DNA of 64,000 nucleotides, from contig NZ_RBJB01000003.1 in the NCBI RefSeq assembly GCF_003634635.1, forward strand, positions 744,001 to 808,000, read 5' to 3'. The notes under the pieces are model-generated. The model was not told where the DNA came from. It saw nothing but the letters and a program-made list of their open reading frames with translations, and searched no databases. Of the stretch, positions 41,183-49,661 are shown piece after piece (position 1 is the first letter of the stretch; the number at the start of each line of letters is the position of its first letter). The translations under genes were made by a program, and so were the position numbers. The stretch is from Marinobacter nauticus. GTDB taxonomy: Bacteria > Pseudomonadota > Gammaproteobacteria > Pseudomonadales > Oleiphilaceae.

Positions 41183-42703
41183 TCAGAAGAATCCCAGCGG
41201 GTTGGTGTCGTAGCTCACCAGCAGGTTTTTGGTTTGCTGGTAATGATCAAGCGCCATCTTGTGGGTCTCACGACCAACACCCGAGCGCTTGTAACCGCCA
41301 AATGCCGCGTGGGCGGGGTAGGCGTGGTAGCAGTTCATCCACACCCGGCCAGCCTGAATGGCACGCCCCATGCGGTAAGCCCGATTGGTGTCACGGGTCC
41401 AGACGCCCGCTCCCAGACCAAATTCGGTGTCATTTGCGATAGCCAGTGCTTCTTCTTCGGTCTTGAAGGTGGTCACCCCAACAACCGGTCCAAAGATCTC
41501 CTCCTGGAACACTCGCATCTTGTTGTCACCCTTGAACAGGGTCGGCTGGATGTAAAAACCGTTGTTGAATTCATCGTCGAGATGTTCACGGTCACCGCCG
41601 GTCAGGACAACCGCCCCTTCCTGCTTGCCGATTTCCATATACGACATAATCTTGTCGAACTGTTCTTTCGAGGCCTGGGCACCTACCTGCACTTCGGTGT
41701 CCAACGGATTACCGCGCTTGATCGCCTTGGTGCGCTCGACGACCTTTTGCATGAATTCCTCAAACATGTCTTCCTGAACCAGAGCCCGGGAGGGGCAGGT
41801 GCACACTTCGCCCTGGTTGAAGAACGCCAACACCAGACCTTCAACACACTTGTCGATGAACTCAGGCTCAGCCTTCATGACATCGGAGAAGTAGATGTTC
41901 GGCGATTTTCCACCCAACTCGACGGTGGAAGGAATGATGTTTTCAGCCGCACACTTCAGAATGTGGGAGCCAACCGGGGTAGAGCCGGTAAACGCGATCT
42001 TGGCGATACGTTTGCTGGTGGCGAGCGCCTGACCGGCCTCAATACCGTAACCGTTAACGATGTTGAGTACACCCGGCGGCAACAGGTCGCCGATGATTTC
42101 CATCAGAACCAGAATACTGGCAGGAGTCTGCTCGGCAGGTTTGAGCACCGTGCAGTTACCCGCTGCCAGACAGGGGCCCAGCTTCCAGGCCGCCATCAGA
42201 AGCGGGAAGTTCCAGGGAATGATCTGACCAACCACACCGAGGGGCTCATGGAAATGGTACGCCACAGTGTTGTGGTCAATTTCGCCCATATGGCCTTCCT
42301 GAGCACGAATACAGCCCGCGAAGTAGCGGAAATGATCAGCCGCCAACGGAATGTCTGCGTTCAGGGTCTCGCGCACCGCTTTACCGTTATCCCAGGTTTC
42401 AGCAACGGCCAGCTTTTCGAGGTTGGCTTCAATTCGGTCCGCGATTTTGAGCAGAATATTGGAACGTTCGGTTGGGGAGGTTTTGCCCCAGGCTGGAGCT
42501 GCTTTATGGGCGGCATCCAGGGCAAGCTCAATGTCCTCTGCCGTCGAGCGCGGGATCTCACAGAACGCCTCGCCGGTAACGGGAGTGATGTTCTCGAAAT
42601 ACTGGCCTTTAACCGGTGCTACCCATTCACCGCCAATGTAGTTCTCGTAGCGGGATTTGAAAGAAACAACGGAACCGTCCTTTCCTGGTTGTGCGTAGAT
42701 CAT
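41183..42703 (-). CDS. exaC: NAD-dependent aldehyde dehydrogenase (ExaC/PedI-like)
   Basis: A 506-residue aldehyde dehydrogenase. Residues seen: [21 protein letters not shown] (cofactor site), [14 protein letters not shown] with the general-base Glu, [13 protein letters not shown] with the catalytic Cys, and [10 protein letters not shown]. It oxidises acetaldehyde and similar products of the quinoprotein dehydrogenases to acids. The start at 42703 has GAGGT upstream. The upstream region carries the CTACTACCAAGG motif shared with quinoprotein genes. Confidence 0.92.
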   Translation of the reverse strand: MIYAQPGKDGSVVSFKSRYENYIGGEWVAPVKGQYFENITPVTGEAFCEIPRSTAEDIELALDAAHKAAPAWGKTSPTERSNILLKIADRIEANLEKLAVAETWDNGKAVRETLNADIPLAADHFRYFAGCIRAQEGHMGEIDHNTVAYHFHEPLGVVGQIIPWNFPLLMAAWKLGPCLAAGNCTVLKPAEQTPASILVLMEIIGDLLPPGVLNIVNGYGIEAGQALATSKRIAKIAFTGSTPVGSHILKCAAENIIPSTVELGGKSPNIYFSDVMKAEPEFIDKCVEGLVLAFFNQGEVCTCPSRALVQEDMFEEFMQKVVERTKAIKRGNPLDTEVQVGAQASKEQFDKIMSYMEIGKQEGAVVLTGGDREHLDDEFNNGFYIQPTLFKGDNKMRVFQEEIFGPVVGVTTFKTEEEALAIANDTEFGLGAGVWTRDTNRAYRMGRAIQAGRVWMNCYHAYPAHAAFGGYKRSGVGRETHKMALDHYQQTKNLLVSYDTNPLGFF

Positions 42704-42813
42704 GACATTGACCTCATTGTTGTGTTTGTCGCTTGCCAACGCGGCCTTCGCGTTTACCTATTCAATGTAGTCGTGAAACCAGGATTGGTGAATGATCCCA
42801 AGGGGGCGAAAAA

Positions 42814-42831
42814 CTCATCCCTTGGTAGTAG
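42814..42831 (-). promoter_or_regulatory. Shared CTACTACCAAGG motif, site 1
   Basis: CTACTACCAAGGGATGAG lies about 110 bases before the aldehyde dehydrogenase start. Near-identical words occur at 47777-47795 and 49417-49435, each at 110-150 bases before a minus-strand gene of the same pathway, and in the same orientation. Confidence 0.6.
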
Positions 42832-42907
42832 ATTGCAGGACGTGCACGCAGGCGCTCAGACGCGGCCCTTCGGCAGGGCCCGCGTCTACGTCAATCAGCG
42901 ATGAGGG

Positions 42908-44533
42908 TTAGAGATCCCGGAGATCTTTACGCAGGATTTTTCCCACATTGGATTTGGGCAATTCCTCCAGAACTGTCACTTCCTTTGGAACTTTGTAACT
43001 GGCAAGGCTTTGGCGGCAATGACTGATCAGCGCCTCCTCATCAACATCGGCACCGGCAACGGGCGCCACAAACAGCCGGATCCGCTCCCCGGTTTTCTCG
43101 TCCGGTATACCGATACAGGCCGCTTCCGCGACTTCGGGCAACTCTGCTGCCACCGCTTCAATTTCGTTCGGGTACACATTGAATCCGGAAACCAGAATCA
43201 TGTCTTTCTTGCGGTCAACAATCTCGAACTGGCCGTCCGGATGCATCACTGCCACATCACCGGTCTTGAAGTAGCCATCTCGGGTGAAGGCGGCTTCAGT
43301 CTCCTGGGTCCGGTTCCAATACCCTCTCATCACCTGGGGACCGCTGGCACACAATTCGCCCGGGGTCCCTATCGGCACCTCCTGTTCATTGTCATCAACG
43401 ACTTTGACATCGGTCGAAGGTACCGGATATCCCACAGTCCCACTGAAACGGTCCTGCCCCATCAGGTTCAACGTCAGAATGGGAGCCGTCTCAGACAAAC
43501 CAAAACCTTCAACGATGTGAGCGCCGGTATGAGCTTTCCATGCTTCAGAGGTACTCGGGAAGATCTTCGAGCCGCCCCCAAACGCCACCTTGTAGCGAGA
43601 CAGGTCCACCTGTTTGAACAAAGGATGCTTGGTCATGCCGGCATACAGGGTGTTGACACCACCAATAACACTGAATCCGGCGTCCTTGATCGCGGCCAGG
43701 TAGGCGTCCATGTCCCGGGGATTAGGTATCAGTATCGCCTTTGAACCGATGGCCGCGTAGGCAACAAAGATCATCAGACCGAAAATGTGGTACATGGGCA
43801 GCGCCAGCACCACCACTTCCGCTCCCGGTTCATTGGCCGCGGGTATAAAGCTGCGGAACTGCAGGGTATTGGCAATCAGATTACGGTGACTGAGCGTCGC
43901 ACCCTTGGAGGGGCCGGTGGTGCCCCCGGTATACTGAAGAAACAGCACATCGTCACCCGCCAGGGGTACGGCTTGCGGTCGCTTGCCAGCGTGTTCCGCC
44001 AGCAGATTCGCCAATGGGGTGTAATCCCCAAGATCTTCGGGAATGTCCGAGCCCGGGATCGAGAGAGCGGTGCCGTCCCCGGGATTAACGGTGATGACCC
44101 GCGTGATCGACGTCTGGTGTCGGATGGCAGCCAGTGACGGTGCCGACCCGGAATAGACAAGAATGGTCTCAGCGCCCGAATCGTTAAGCTGGTGCTCAAG
44201 TTCCCTCGGAGTATAGAGCGGATTGACGTTTACCTGCACGGCACCGGTTTTCAGTACTGCCAGCAGGGCAATCGGATAGGCAAAGATGTTTGGCAGCATT
44301 ACAGCAATCCGATCCCCCTTCGCCACGCCATACCGGCTTTGCAGCGCGTGGGCCAAGGCATCAGACTCATCGTCCAGCTCCCGAAAGGTCAGGGATGCGC
44401 CAAAACACTCAATGGCTACGTGATCGGGGAACTTGGCTATCGCATCCCTGAACAGGCCGAGAACCGAATCATAGGCATCCACGTCAACGGTATGGGGAAC
44501 ATCGCTGGGGTAAGAATCAAGCCAGGGTTTCAT
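42908..44533 (-). CDS. Acyl-CoA synthetase (FadD-like, AMP-forming)
   Basis: A 541-residue AMP-forming ligase. P-loop-like LQYTGGTTGPSKGATLSH, the GFGLSETAPILTLN motif, YFKTGDVAVMHPDGQFEIVDRKKDMI and the catalytic Lys in LPKSNVGKILRKDLRDL are all present. It probably activates medium- or long-chain acids made from alcohols. Divergent from an AraC-type regulator gene with tandem operators between them, so likely induced by its own substrate chain. Confidence 0.92.
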   Translation of the reverse strand: MKPWLDSYPSDVPHTVDVDAYDSVLGLFRDAIAKFPDHVAIECFGASLTFRELDDESDALAHALQSRYGVAKGDRIAVMLPNIFAYPIALLAVLKTGAVQVNVNPLYTPRELEHQLNDSGAETILVYSGSAPSLAAIRHQTSITRVITVNPGDGTALSIPGSDIPEDLGDYTPLANLLAEHAGKRPQAVPLAGDDVLFLQYTGGTTGPSKGATLSHRNLIANTLQFRSFIPAANEPGAEVVVLALPMYHIFGLMIFVAYAAIGSKAILIPNPRDMDAYLAAIKDAGFSVIGGVNTLYAGMTKHPLFKQVDLSRYKVAFGGGSKIFPSTSEAWKAHTGAHIVEGFGLSETAPILTLNLMGQDRFSGTVGYPVPSTDVKVVDDNEQEVPIGTPGELCASGPQVMRGYWNRTQETEAAFTRDGYFKTGDVAVMHPDGQFEIVDRKKDMILVSGFNVYPNEIEAVAAELPEVAEAACIGIPDEKTGERIRLFVAPVAGADVDEEALISHCRQSLASYKVPKEVTVLEELPKSNVGKILRKDLRDL

Positions 44534-44620
44534 GTTTATTCCTGTTGGGTTTTATAAGTTGTTATGCCATGGGTCCGGGAAGACCCTTCCAAATCCTCGC
44601 GCACCGACTTGATACAAACC

Positions 44621-44656
44621 TGATAATACGCGCCAAAAATTTGATAATTTGCGCCA
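44621..44656. promoter_or_regulatory. Tandem operator repeats between fadD-like and araC-like genes
   Basis: TGATAATACGCGCCA (44621-44635) and TGATAATTTGCGCCA (44642-44656) are direct repeats with a 21-bp period, two helical turns. That is the classical spacing for an AraC-family dimer. They lie in the 171-bp divergent region. Confidence 0.6.
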
Positions 44657-44704
44657 TATCAGGAAGACTCCCTCTCACCGCCCACGGAACAACAAGATGC
44701 CGCC

Positions 44705-45808
44705 ATGCCCCTGACTGACCTTTCCCGCGCCTCGTCATTGGCCCGGCTCGACGAGTTCTGTCGTAAACATACCCTCGACTACCGGGACATGCTCGCCAGC
44801 GCCGGTCTGACCGAGGACACTGTGCAGCAACCAGACAGCCTCATCGCCTACACGCGCTTTACACAGCTCCTTGAAAACTGCGCCAGGGCCTCCGGACATC
44901 CCCTGTTTGGTCTTGAATACGGCATTTTTCAGGGCACCGCAGTCTTTGGCAGGCTTCTATACCTGTTCAAGAACGCCAATACCGTAGGGGACTCGCTCAG
45001 CGAGCTCACCCGGTACTACCACTTGCATTCCAGTGCTGCCGAGGTGACCACTTCGGTTCAGGAAGGAATGGCCTTCCTCTGTTACGAACCGGCGCTACAG
45101 GAGAGCACACCGAGCCGACAGATCGTGGAATTGGCCATCGGCGTCGGGTTATCACTGATGAGGATGCTCATGGGGCCTGCCTGGAAGCCGGCCGGAGTGC
45201 ATTTCAGACACGGAGCAGGAAGCTCCACCAAAACCTATGCCCGCCTGCTCGGCGTGACACCGCAATTTAACAGTATCAGCAACGGCTGGGTGTTCGATGC
45301 GTCTTTGCTCAGCCTGCCCCTGAGTGACTCTGACCCGGGGTTGCATGCGCTTATGCGGGAACATCTGGAGAAAATGGACGCGCTCTCGGTGCGGGAACTG
45401 CCAGACTATGTCCAGCGCCTGATTCGAACCTGCCTGCCCGCCGGCAACGCAAGCATCGAGCTTGTCGCAGACTACCTGATGCTAAGCCCCCGGTCCCTGC
45501 AACGGTACCTGGCCCAGGAAAAGACCTCGTTCCAGACATTGCTTAACGCCACACGCAAGAACCTGGCAGAACGATATCTGCAGGAATCGACCGTGAGTCT
45601 GACCCAACTGGCAGGCATTCTCGGTTACTCAGACCTGGCCTCATTCTCCCGGGCATTTCAACGCTGGTATGGAACCAGCCCACGCCAGTGGCGCAAAGAG
45701 CACGGCTTGGGATTACACCCCAGGCGCCTTGCGCCGCACAGAAAAGCGCCGGTCTGGTTAAGCCCTTCAGGCCTCCCGGCAAAGAGTGGCGAATCGGCCA
45801 TAGAATAG
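44705..45808 (+). CDS. AraC-family transcriptional regulator
   Basis: A 367-residue regulator. The N-terminal ~210 residues form the arabinose-binding-like/OruR-type sensor domain (GHPLFGLEYGIFQGTAVFGRLLYLF and so on). The C-terminal AraC double helix-turn-helix starts with IELVADYLMLSPRSLQRYLAQE and ends with LTQLAGILGYSDLASFSRAFQRWYGTSPRQWR (given here in overlapping family blocks). Probably controls the divergent acyl-CoA synthetase. Confidence 0.9.
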   Translation: MPLTDLSRASSLARLDEFCRKHTLDYRDMLASAGLTEDTVQQPDSLIAYTRFTQLLENCARASGHPLFGLEYGIFQGTAVFGRLLYLFKNANTVGDSLSELTRYYHLHSSAAEVTTSVQEGMAFLCYEPALQESTPSRQIVELAIGVGLSLMRMLMGPAWKPAGVHFRHGAGSSTKTYARLLGVTPQFNSISNGWVFDASLLSLPLSDSDPGLHALMREHLEKMDALSVRELPDYVQRLIRTCLPAGNASIELVADYLMLSPRSLQRYLAQEKTSFQTLLNATRKNLAERYLQESTVSLTQLAGILGYSDLASFSRAFQRWYGTSPRQWRKEHGLGLHPRRLAPHRKAPVWLSPSGLPAKSGESAIE

Positions 45809-45829
45809 GCCTGTCTCCGGCAGGGGAAT

Positions 45830-45859
45830 AAAAAAGGTCGCCCGGGGGCGACCTTTTTT
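45830..45859. terminator. Bidirectional terminator
   Basis: AAAAAAGGTCGCCC and GGGCGACCTTTTTT form a symmetrical hairpin with A and T tracts on both sides. It ends the AraC gene (plus) and the quinoprotein gene (minus), which converge here. Confidence 0.9.
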
Positions 45860-45869
45860 ATCGTTCAGA

Positions 45870-47645
45870 TCACTTACTGGCGATCCGGTCTTTGGGTAAC
45901 TTGAACGTCCACACCATGCCCCCCTGGTTGAAGTTTTTCACCACCTTGGCAACTTCTCCTCCCCAGAGCGGAACCGCACCACCCCAGCCAGAGGCCACGG
46001 ACACATACTGCTCACCGTCCATGGTCCAGGTGATCGGAGTGCCAACCACACCAGAGCCTGTGTTGAAGCGGTAGAGCTCTTCGCCAGTCTTGGCATCAAA
46101 CGCCTTCAGATGCCCTTCCGGCGTGCCGGTGAAGACCAGACCGCCCGCCGTCGTCATCACACCACCCCACAGGGGTGCCGTATTCTCGTAGCGCCAAACC
46201 TCTTCACCGGTCTTTGGATCCATAGCCCGCAGAACGCCGATGTAGTCATCGTTGACCGGCTTGATAGTGAATCCAGCGCCCAGGAACGCCGCACCCTTTT
46301 TATAGGAAACCGGCTCGTTCCAGATATCCATGGCCCATTCATTAGACGGTACATAAAACAGTTCCGTCTGTTGGCTGTAGGCCATCGGCATCCAGTTCTT
46401 GCCACCAAGGAACGCGGGCTGGGCCAGCACCGTCTCCCCTTTGCTACCGTCCATATCGGCAGGATTACCCGGGCGACCACCCTCGGTGTAGATCGGACGA
46501 CCGGTGTCGGGGTCCAGCCCCTCGGCCCAGGTAATCTTGTCTACAAAGGGAAAGCCACGGATGAAATCGCCGTTCTCACGGTTCAGAACATAGAAGAAAC
46601 CGTTTCGGTCTGCCGTTGCGGCGGCCTTGACGATTTTGCCGTTTTCCTCGTAGTCAAAGGAGATCAGCTCGTTCACCCCGTCGTAATCCCAACCATCGTT
46701 CGGCGTGGTCTGGAAATGCCATTTGATGCTGCCATCATCCGGATCGATCGCCAGACGGGAAGACGAGAACAGGTTGTCACCCGGGCGCAGGTGAGAGTTC
46801 CACGGGGCGGGGTTACCTGTGCCGAAAAAGAGGGAATCGGTATCGGGGTCATAGGTCCCGCCCAGCCAGGTGGCGGCACCACCGTTCTTCCACATTTCAC
46901 CGGGCCAGGTCACTCCGGCCTTGCCGCCAGAAATACCATTCTCAATTTTTTTGCCATCCTTGTAGACATAGCCCATGTGGCCTTCTACGGTCGGGCGGGT
47001 CCATACCAGATCACCCGTGTTGGCGTCGTAGGCTTCAACCTTGCCGACAATACCGAACTCACCGCCGGATACCCCGGTAATGACCTTTCCTTTGACGATC
47101 ATCGGAGCTGCCGTGATGGCATAACCAGCCTGATAGTCCGCCACTTTCTTGATCCAGACGGGCTTGCCGGTCTCTTTATTGAGCGCCACCAGTTTGGCGT
47201 CCAGAGTTCCAAAGATCACTTTGTCACCATAGATAGCAGCGCCGCGGTTTACCACGTCACAACAGGGCATGATGCCATCCGGCAGGCGCGCATCGTACTG
47301 CCACAGTTCCTCGCCGGTCCGGGCATCAATGGCGTACATTCTTGAATAGGAGGCGGTAACGTACATCACCCCATCTTTTACCAGCGGCTGGGATTCCTGC
47401 CCCCGCATTTTTTCACTGCCAAACGAAAAAGCCCACGCCGGCTGCAGGTATTGAACGTTGCTGGTGTTCAGGTCCGCCACCGGGCTGTAGCGCTGGCCCT
47501 GCGTACCCATGCCATAGCTCACTACATCCTCGGGGCTCTTGTGATCGTTGATAATCTCGTCGTCGGTTACCGCATGGGCGCCATACGAAACTGCCATCGC
47601 CAGGGCGCTGGCCGCAATGCGAATCCCGAACTTGTTGGTTCTCAT
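45870..47645 (-). CDS. pedH: PQQ alcohol dehydrogenase, lanthanide type (PedH-like)
   Basis: A 591-residue periplasmic quinoprotein. The signal peptide ([17 protein letters not shown]) precedes an eight-bladed propeller with repeated [13 protein letters not shown] tryptophan-docking motifs. The vicinal disulfide is in [11 protein letters not shown]. Catalytic Asp320 is followed by Asp322 (W-D-Y-D-G), the extra acid that marks lanthanide-binding enzymes such as XoxF and PedH. Electrons go to cytochrome c550. Start at 47645 with GGAGAG upstream. Metal type is inferred from that one residue pattern. Confidence 0.9.
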   Translation of the reverse strand: MRTNKFGIRIAASALAMAVSYGAHAVTDDEIINDHKSPEDVVSYGMGTQGQRYSPVADLNTSNVQYLQPAWAFSFGSEKMRGQESQPLVKDGVMYVTASYSRMYAIDARTGEELWQYDARLPDGIMPCCDVVNRGAAIYGDKVIFGTLDAKLVALNKETGKPVWIKKVADYQAGYAITAAPMIVKGKVITGVSGGEFGIVGKVEAYDANTGDLVWTRPTVEGHMGYVYKDGKKIENGISGGKAGVTWPGEMWKNGGAATWLGGTYDPDTDSLFFGTGNPAPWNSHLRPGDNLFSSSRLAIDPDDGSIKWHFQTTPNDGWDYDGVNELISFDYEENGKIVKAAATADRNGFFYVLNRENGDFIRGFPFVDKITWAEGLDPDTGRPIYTEGGRPGNPADMDGSKGETVLAQPAFLGGKNWMPMAYSQQTELFYVPSNEWAMDIWNEPVSYKKGAAFLGAGFTIKPVNDDYIGVLRAMDPKTGEEVWRYENTAPLWGGVMTTAGGLVFTGTPEGHLKAFDAKTGEELYRFNTGSGVVGTPITWTMDGEQYVSVASGWGGAVPLWGGEVAKVVKNFNQGGMVWTFKLPKDRIASK

Positions 47646-47776
47646 GGTTGCGCTCTCCAAGTCTCTTGTTTTCGGTTCTCTTGTCGTCGTTTCAGCGAAC
47701 CGGGAACTTTTCCCGCCTCTGGTACGATTCTTCGCGCTGACACCAAAACCAACAATTGCCCCGGGGAACAGGTTTT

Positions 47777-47795
47777 CTCATCACTTGGTAGTAAT
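47777..47795 (-). promoter_or_regulatory. Shared CTACTACCAAGG motif, site 2
   Basis: ATTACTACCAAGTGATGAG lies about 130-150 bases before the PedH-like start. Like site 1 it ends in GATGAG; the first base of the core differs (T for C preceded by A). Confidence 0.55.
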
Positions 47796-47800
47796 ACCCC

Positions 47801-47832
47801 AAAAAGAAAGCTCGCCGATGGCGAGCCTTTCT
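47801..47832 (-). terminator. Terminator of the cytochrome/binding-protein operon
   Basis: On the minus strand AGGCTCGCC, loop ATC, GGCGAGCTTT leads into TCTTTTT. It lies directly after the stop of the binding-protein gene (47835). Confidence 0.75.
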
Positions 47833-47834
47833 CA

Positions 47835-48791
47835 CTAATGACGGCCCTCGGCGCGGGCCAAAGATGCCTCATCGAGAAAATCCCGATAGTATCCGGGCAC
47901 ACTGTATCGGAGCTGCTGGCCGGACATCAGCTCGTTCATCTCACCGGATCGCACTAACCTGTCTACAATGGCTTCGAGCGCATAGCCAAGCTGCCGATGG
48001 GTGTGTTTGATCGCCATACCAACATCCCAGACCTGCTTGCCAATACCGGGAAAACCGTTACTCGCAGCTTTGAATTGCGCGTTTTCGGGCTTGGAAAGCT
48101 CATGGTCGATTTCCGCTCGCATCCCCATCACCGCACTCACCTCGCCAGAGCGCATCGCACCGAAAGCCTCCGCGACGTTTCCGTAATAGCGAACCTTCTC
48201 TCGCATACGGCCAGCAAACGCCGAGGTCAGGTAAAAATCAGGAAGGGTATCGATCTCCACGCCGATAGGGTGATACTGAAACACAGCGACCGTCTCAACG
48301 CTGTCGAGCCTCGCCGGATCAAAGGCGATCTGCCAGGTTTCCTGCTGGTAAGGACCAAACAGTACAACCTGTTCGTTGATGTACTCGCCGGTGGAATCCT
48401 GCATGTACGCGTAGGTCTTGTCATAAGGCACCCGAAGCATCACGTCGGCGAGCCGGCGCTTTGCCAGGTAATGGCCCTTCCACACATTGTTGCGCAGATC
48501 GTCACCCAGATTCTCATCCGGCACAATCCAGTGCACTTTGAACTCCACGCCCATTTCACGGGCGATCCGACGCCCGAGTTCAACATCGATCCCTTTCGGT
48601 TCGCCATCCACCTGATAGGAATACGGCGGGAAATTCTGATACACCCCAACCTTCAGGTAGCCGGATTCAAGGATGACGTCGTAGTTGCGCTCCGCGGGAC
48701 GGTTGAGCAGCTTGTCACCATCATCGATTTCCTGAGCCAGGATGGCCTGGGTGAAGAGCAGTAAAGCAAGAATGGGCGCCAGTATTTTCAT
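47835..48791 (-). CDS. Quinoprotein-associated periplasmic binding protein (MxaJ/PedG-like)
   Basis: A 318-residue protein with signal peptide (KILAPILALLLFTQAILA) and a type-II periplasmic-binding fold: YLKVGVYQNFPPYSYQVDGEPKGIDVELGRRIAREMGV in family order, and VMLRVPYDKTYAYMQDST. It belongs to the solute-binding-like proteins that accompany quinoprotein dehydrogenases (MxaJ/XoxJ). No transporter genes are adjacent, so a role in enzyme maturation or cytochrome coupling is more likely than uptake. Start at 48791 with GGAGAA upstream; downstream of cytochrome c550. Confidence 0.87.
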   Translation of the reverse strand: MKILAPILALLLFTQAILAQEIDDGDKLLNRPAERNYDVILESGYLKVGVYQNFPPYSYQVDGEPKGIDVELGRRIAREMGVEFKVHWIVPDENLGDDLRNNVWKGHYLAKRRLADVMLRVPYDKTYAYMQDSTGEYINEQVVLFGPYQQETWQIAFDPARLDSVETVAVFQYHPIGVEIDTLPDFYLTSAFAGRMREKVRYYGNVAEAFGAMRSGEVSAVMGMRAEIDHELSKPENAQFKAASNGFPGIGKQVWDVGMAIKHTHRQLGYALEAIVDRLVRSGEMNELMSGQQLRYSVPGYYRDFLDEASLARAEGRH

Positions 48792-48866
48792 TGTATTCTC
48801 CCAACGACGACGGGCCGGCACTGGGCCGACCCGGTTTTAACCTTGAGCGAATCGAAGCAACTTCCG

Positions 48867-49295
48867 TTACTCCGGCTTGGGCAGAGACTCCACATAACTC
48901 CGAATGGCCCACATTGCGTTCTGGTCCAGGGTTTTCTTCCATGACGGCATGCCCCGGTCGGTGCCATTGCGCACGCGGTTGATAAAATACTCGTCATCCC
49001 ATTCCGTCAGTTCCCGCAGATCAGGCGTAAGGCCTCCGGACATCGCTCGAATTCCATGGCAGCCCGCGCAATTGCCGGCGTAAGCGCTCTCGCCAATCTT
49101 GACCGCCTGGGCGTTCATATCGCCGTACTCGTTACCTTCCCGGAACGGGTTTTCCATCCGGATTTCATCGCCGAGTGTCGGCAGGTTGCCCGTATCCACT
49201 TCCTGTGGTGTGACGTTGCCGTGCGCAAAGACCAGGCCCGCCAGGCCAAGCAGGGACGCAGTCACCAGTGCTTTGAGTGAAAAGGACATTGCCAT
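48867..49295 (-). CDS. exaB: Cytochrome c550 of quinoprotein alcohol oxidation (ExaB/PedF-like)
   Basis: A 142-residue precursor. Signal peptide (SLKALVTASLLGLAGLVFA), one haem site NCAGCHGIRA near residue 80, and axial Met in DRGMPSWKKTL. It accepts electrons from the quinoproteins and passes them to the terminal oxidase. It is divergent from the calcium-type dehydrogenase across a 366-bp control region. Start at 49295, seven bases after AGAGGT. Confidence 0.92.
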   Translation of the reverse strand: MAMSFSLKALVTASLLGLAGLVFAHGNVTPQEVDTGNLPTLGDEIRMENPFREGNEYGDMNAQAVKIGESAYAGNCAGCHGIRAMSGGLTPDLRELTEWDDEYFINRVRNGTDRGMPSWKKTLDQNAMWAIRSYVESLPKPE

Positions 49296-49416
49296 TGTTG
49301 CTACCTCTGTTATTGGATTCCCAGTGGTTGGCTATTGGATTTATCAGTCGCCAACGTGCTGACTTCCAGTCTAGGAATCCACCGGGGCATTCCGAATGCC
49401 ACTTTGGGGGTTTTGG

Positions 49417-49435
49417 CGTAGTTCCTTGGTAGTAG
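49417..49435 (-). promoter_or_regulatory. Shared CTACTACCAAGG motif, site 3
   Basis: CTACTACCAAGGAACTACG lies about 120-140 bases before the cytochrome c550 start, in the same orientation as sites 1 and 2. It is in the divergent region with the calcium-type dehydrogenase, so it could act on both genes. Confidence 0.6.
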
Positions 49436-49521
49436 ACGCAGAGAGCGAAGGCCAAAGCATGAGGGCCCGAATTCCTCCGGTGAAACTCGATGTATTTCAG
49501 ATAAAAAGCGCCCGTTCGGGA

Positions 49522-49553
49522 ACATTTCCCGGTTTTCCCTGACATTTTCCCGG
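49522..49553 (+). promoter_or_regulatory. Tandem ACATTT(T)CCCGG repeats before the calcium-type dehydrogenase
   Basis: ACATTTCCCGG (49522-49532) and ACATTTTCCCGG (49542-49553) start 20 bp apart, two helical turns, about 110 bases before the gene start. A related word ATATTTCCGGG lies before the binding-protein gene at 54290. The rest of the 366-bp gap (49296-49661) holds only the CTACTACCAAGG site; no gene is visible. Confidence 0.4.
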
Positions 49554-49661
49554 CAATGAGAGGCGGTTTTCCGTCGCCAGATTCCCCGGTCACTGCCAAT
49601 ACTCGAGACGTCGATGCCATGGGCAAGACGATGGCGACAACAAAAACCAAGGGGAAAGAAT

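Noticed and set aside
41132-42904. 590-codon plus-strand reading frame
   Set aside because: Antisense shadow of the aldehyde dehydrogenase; no recognisable domains.
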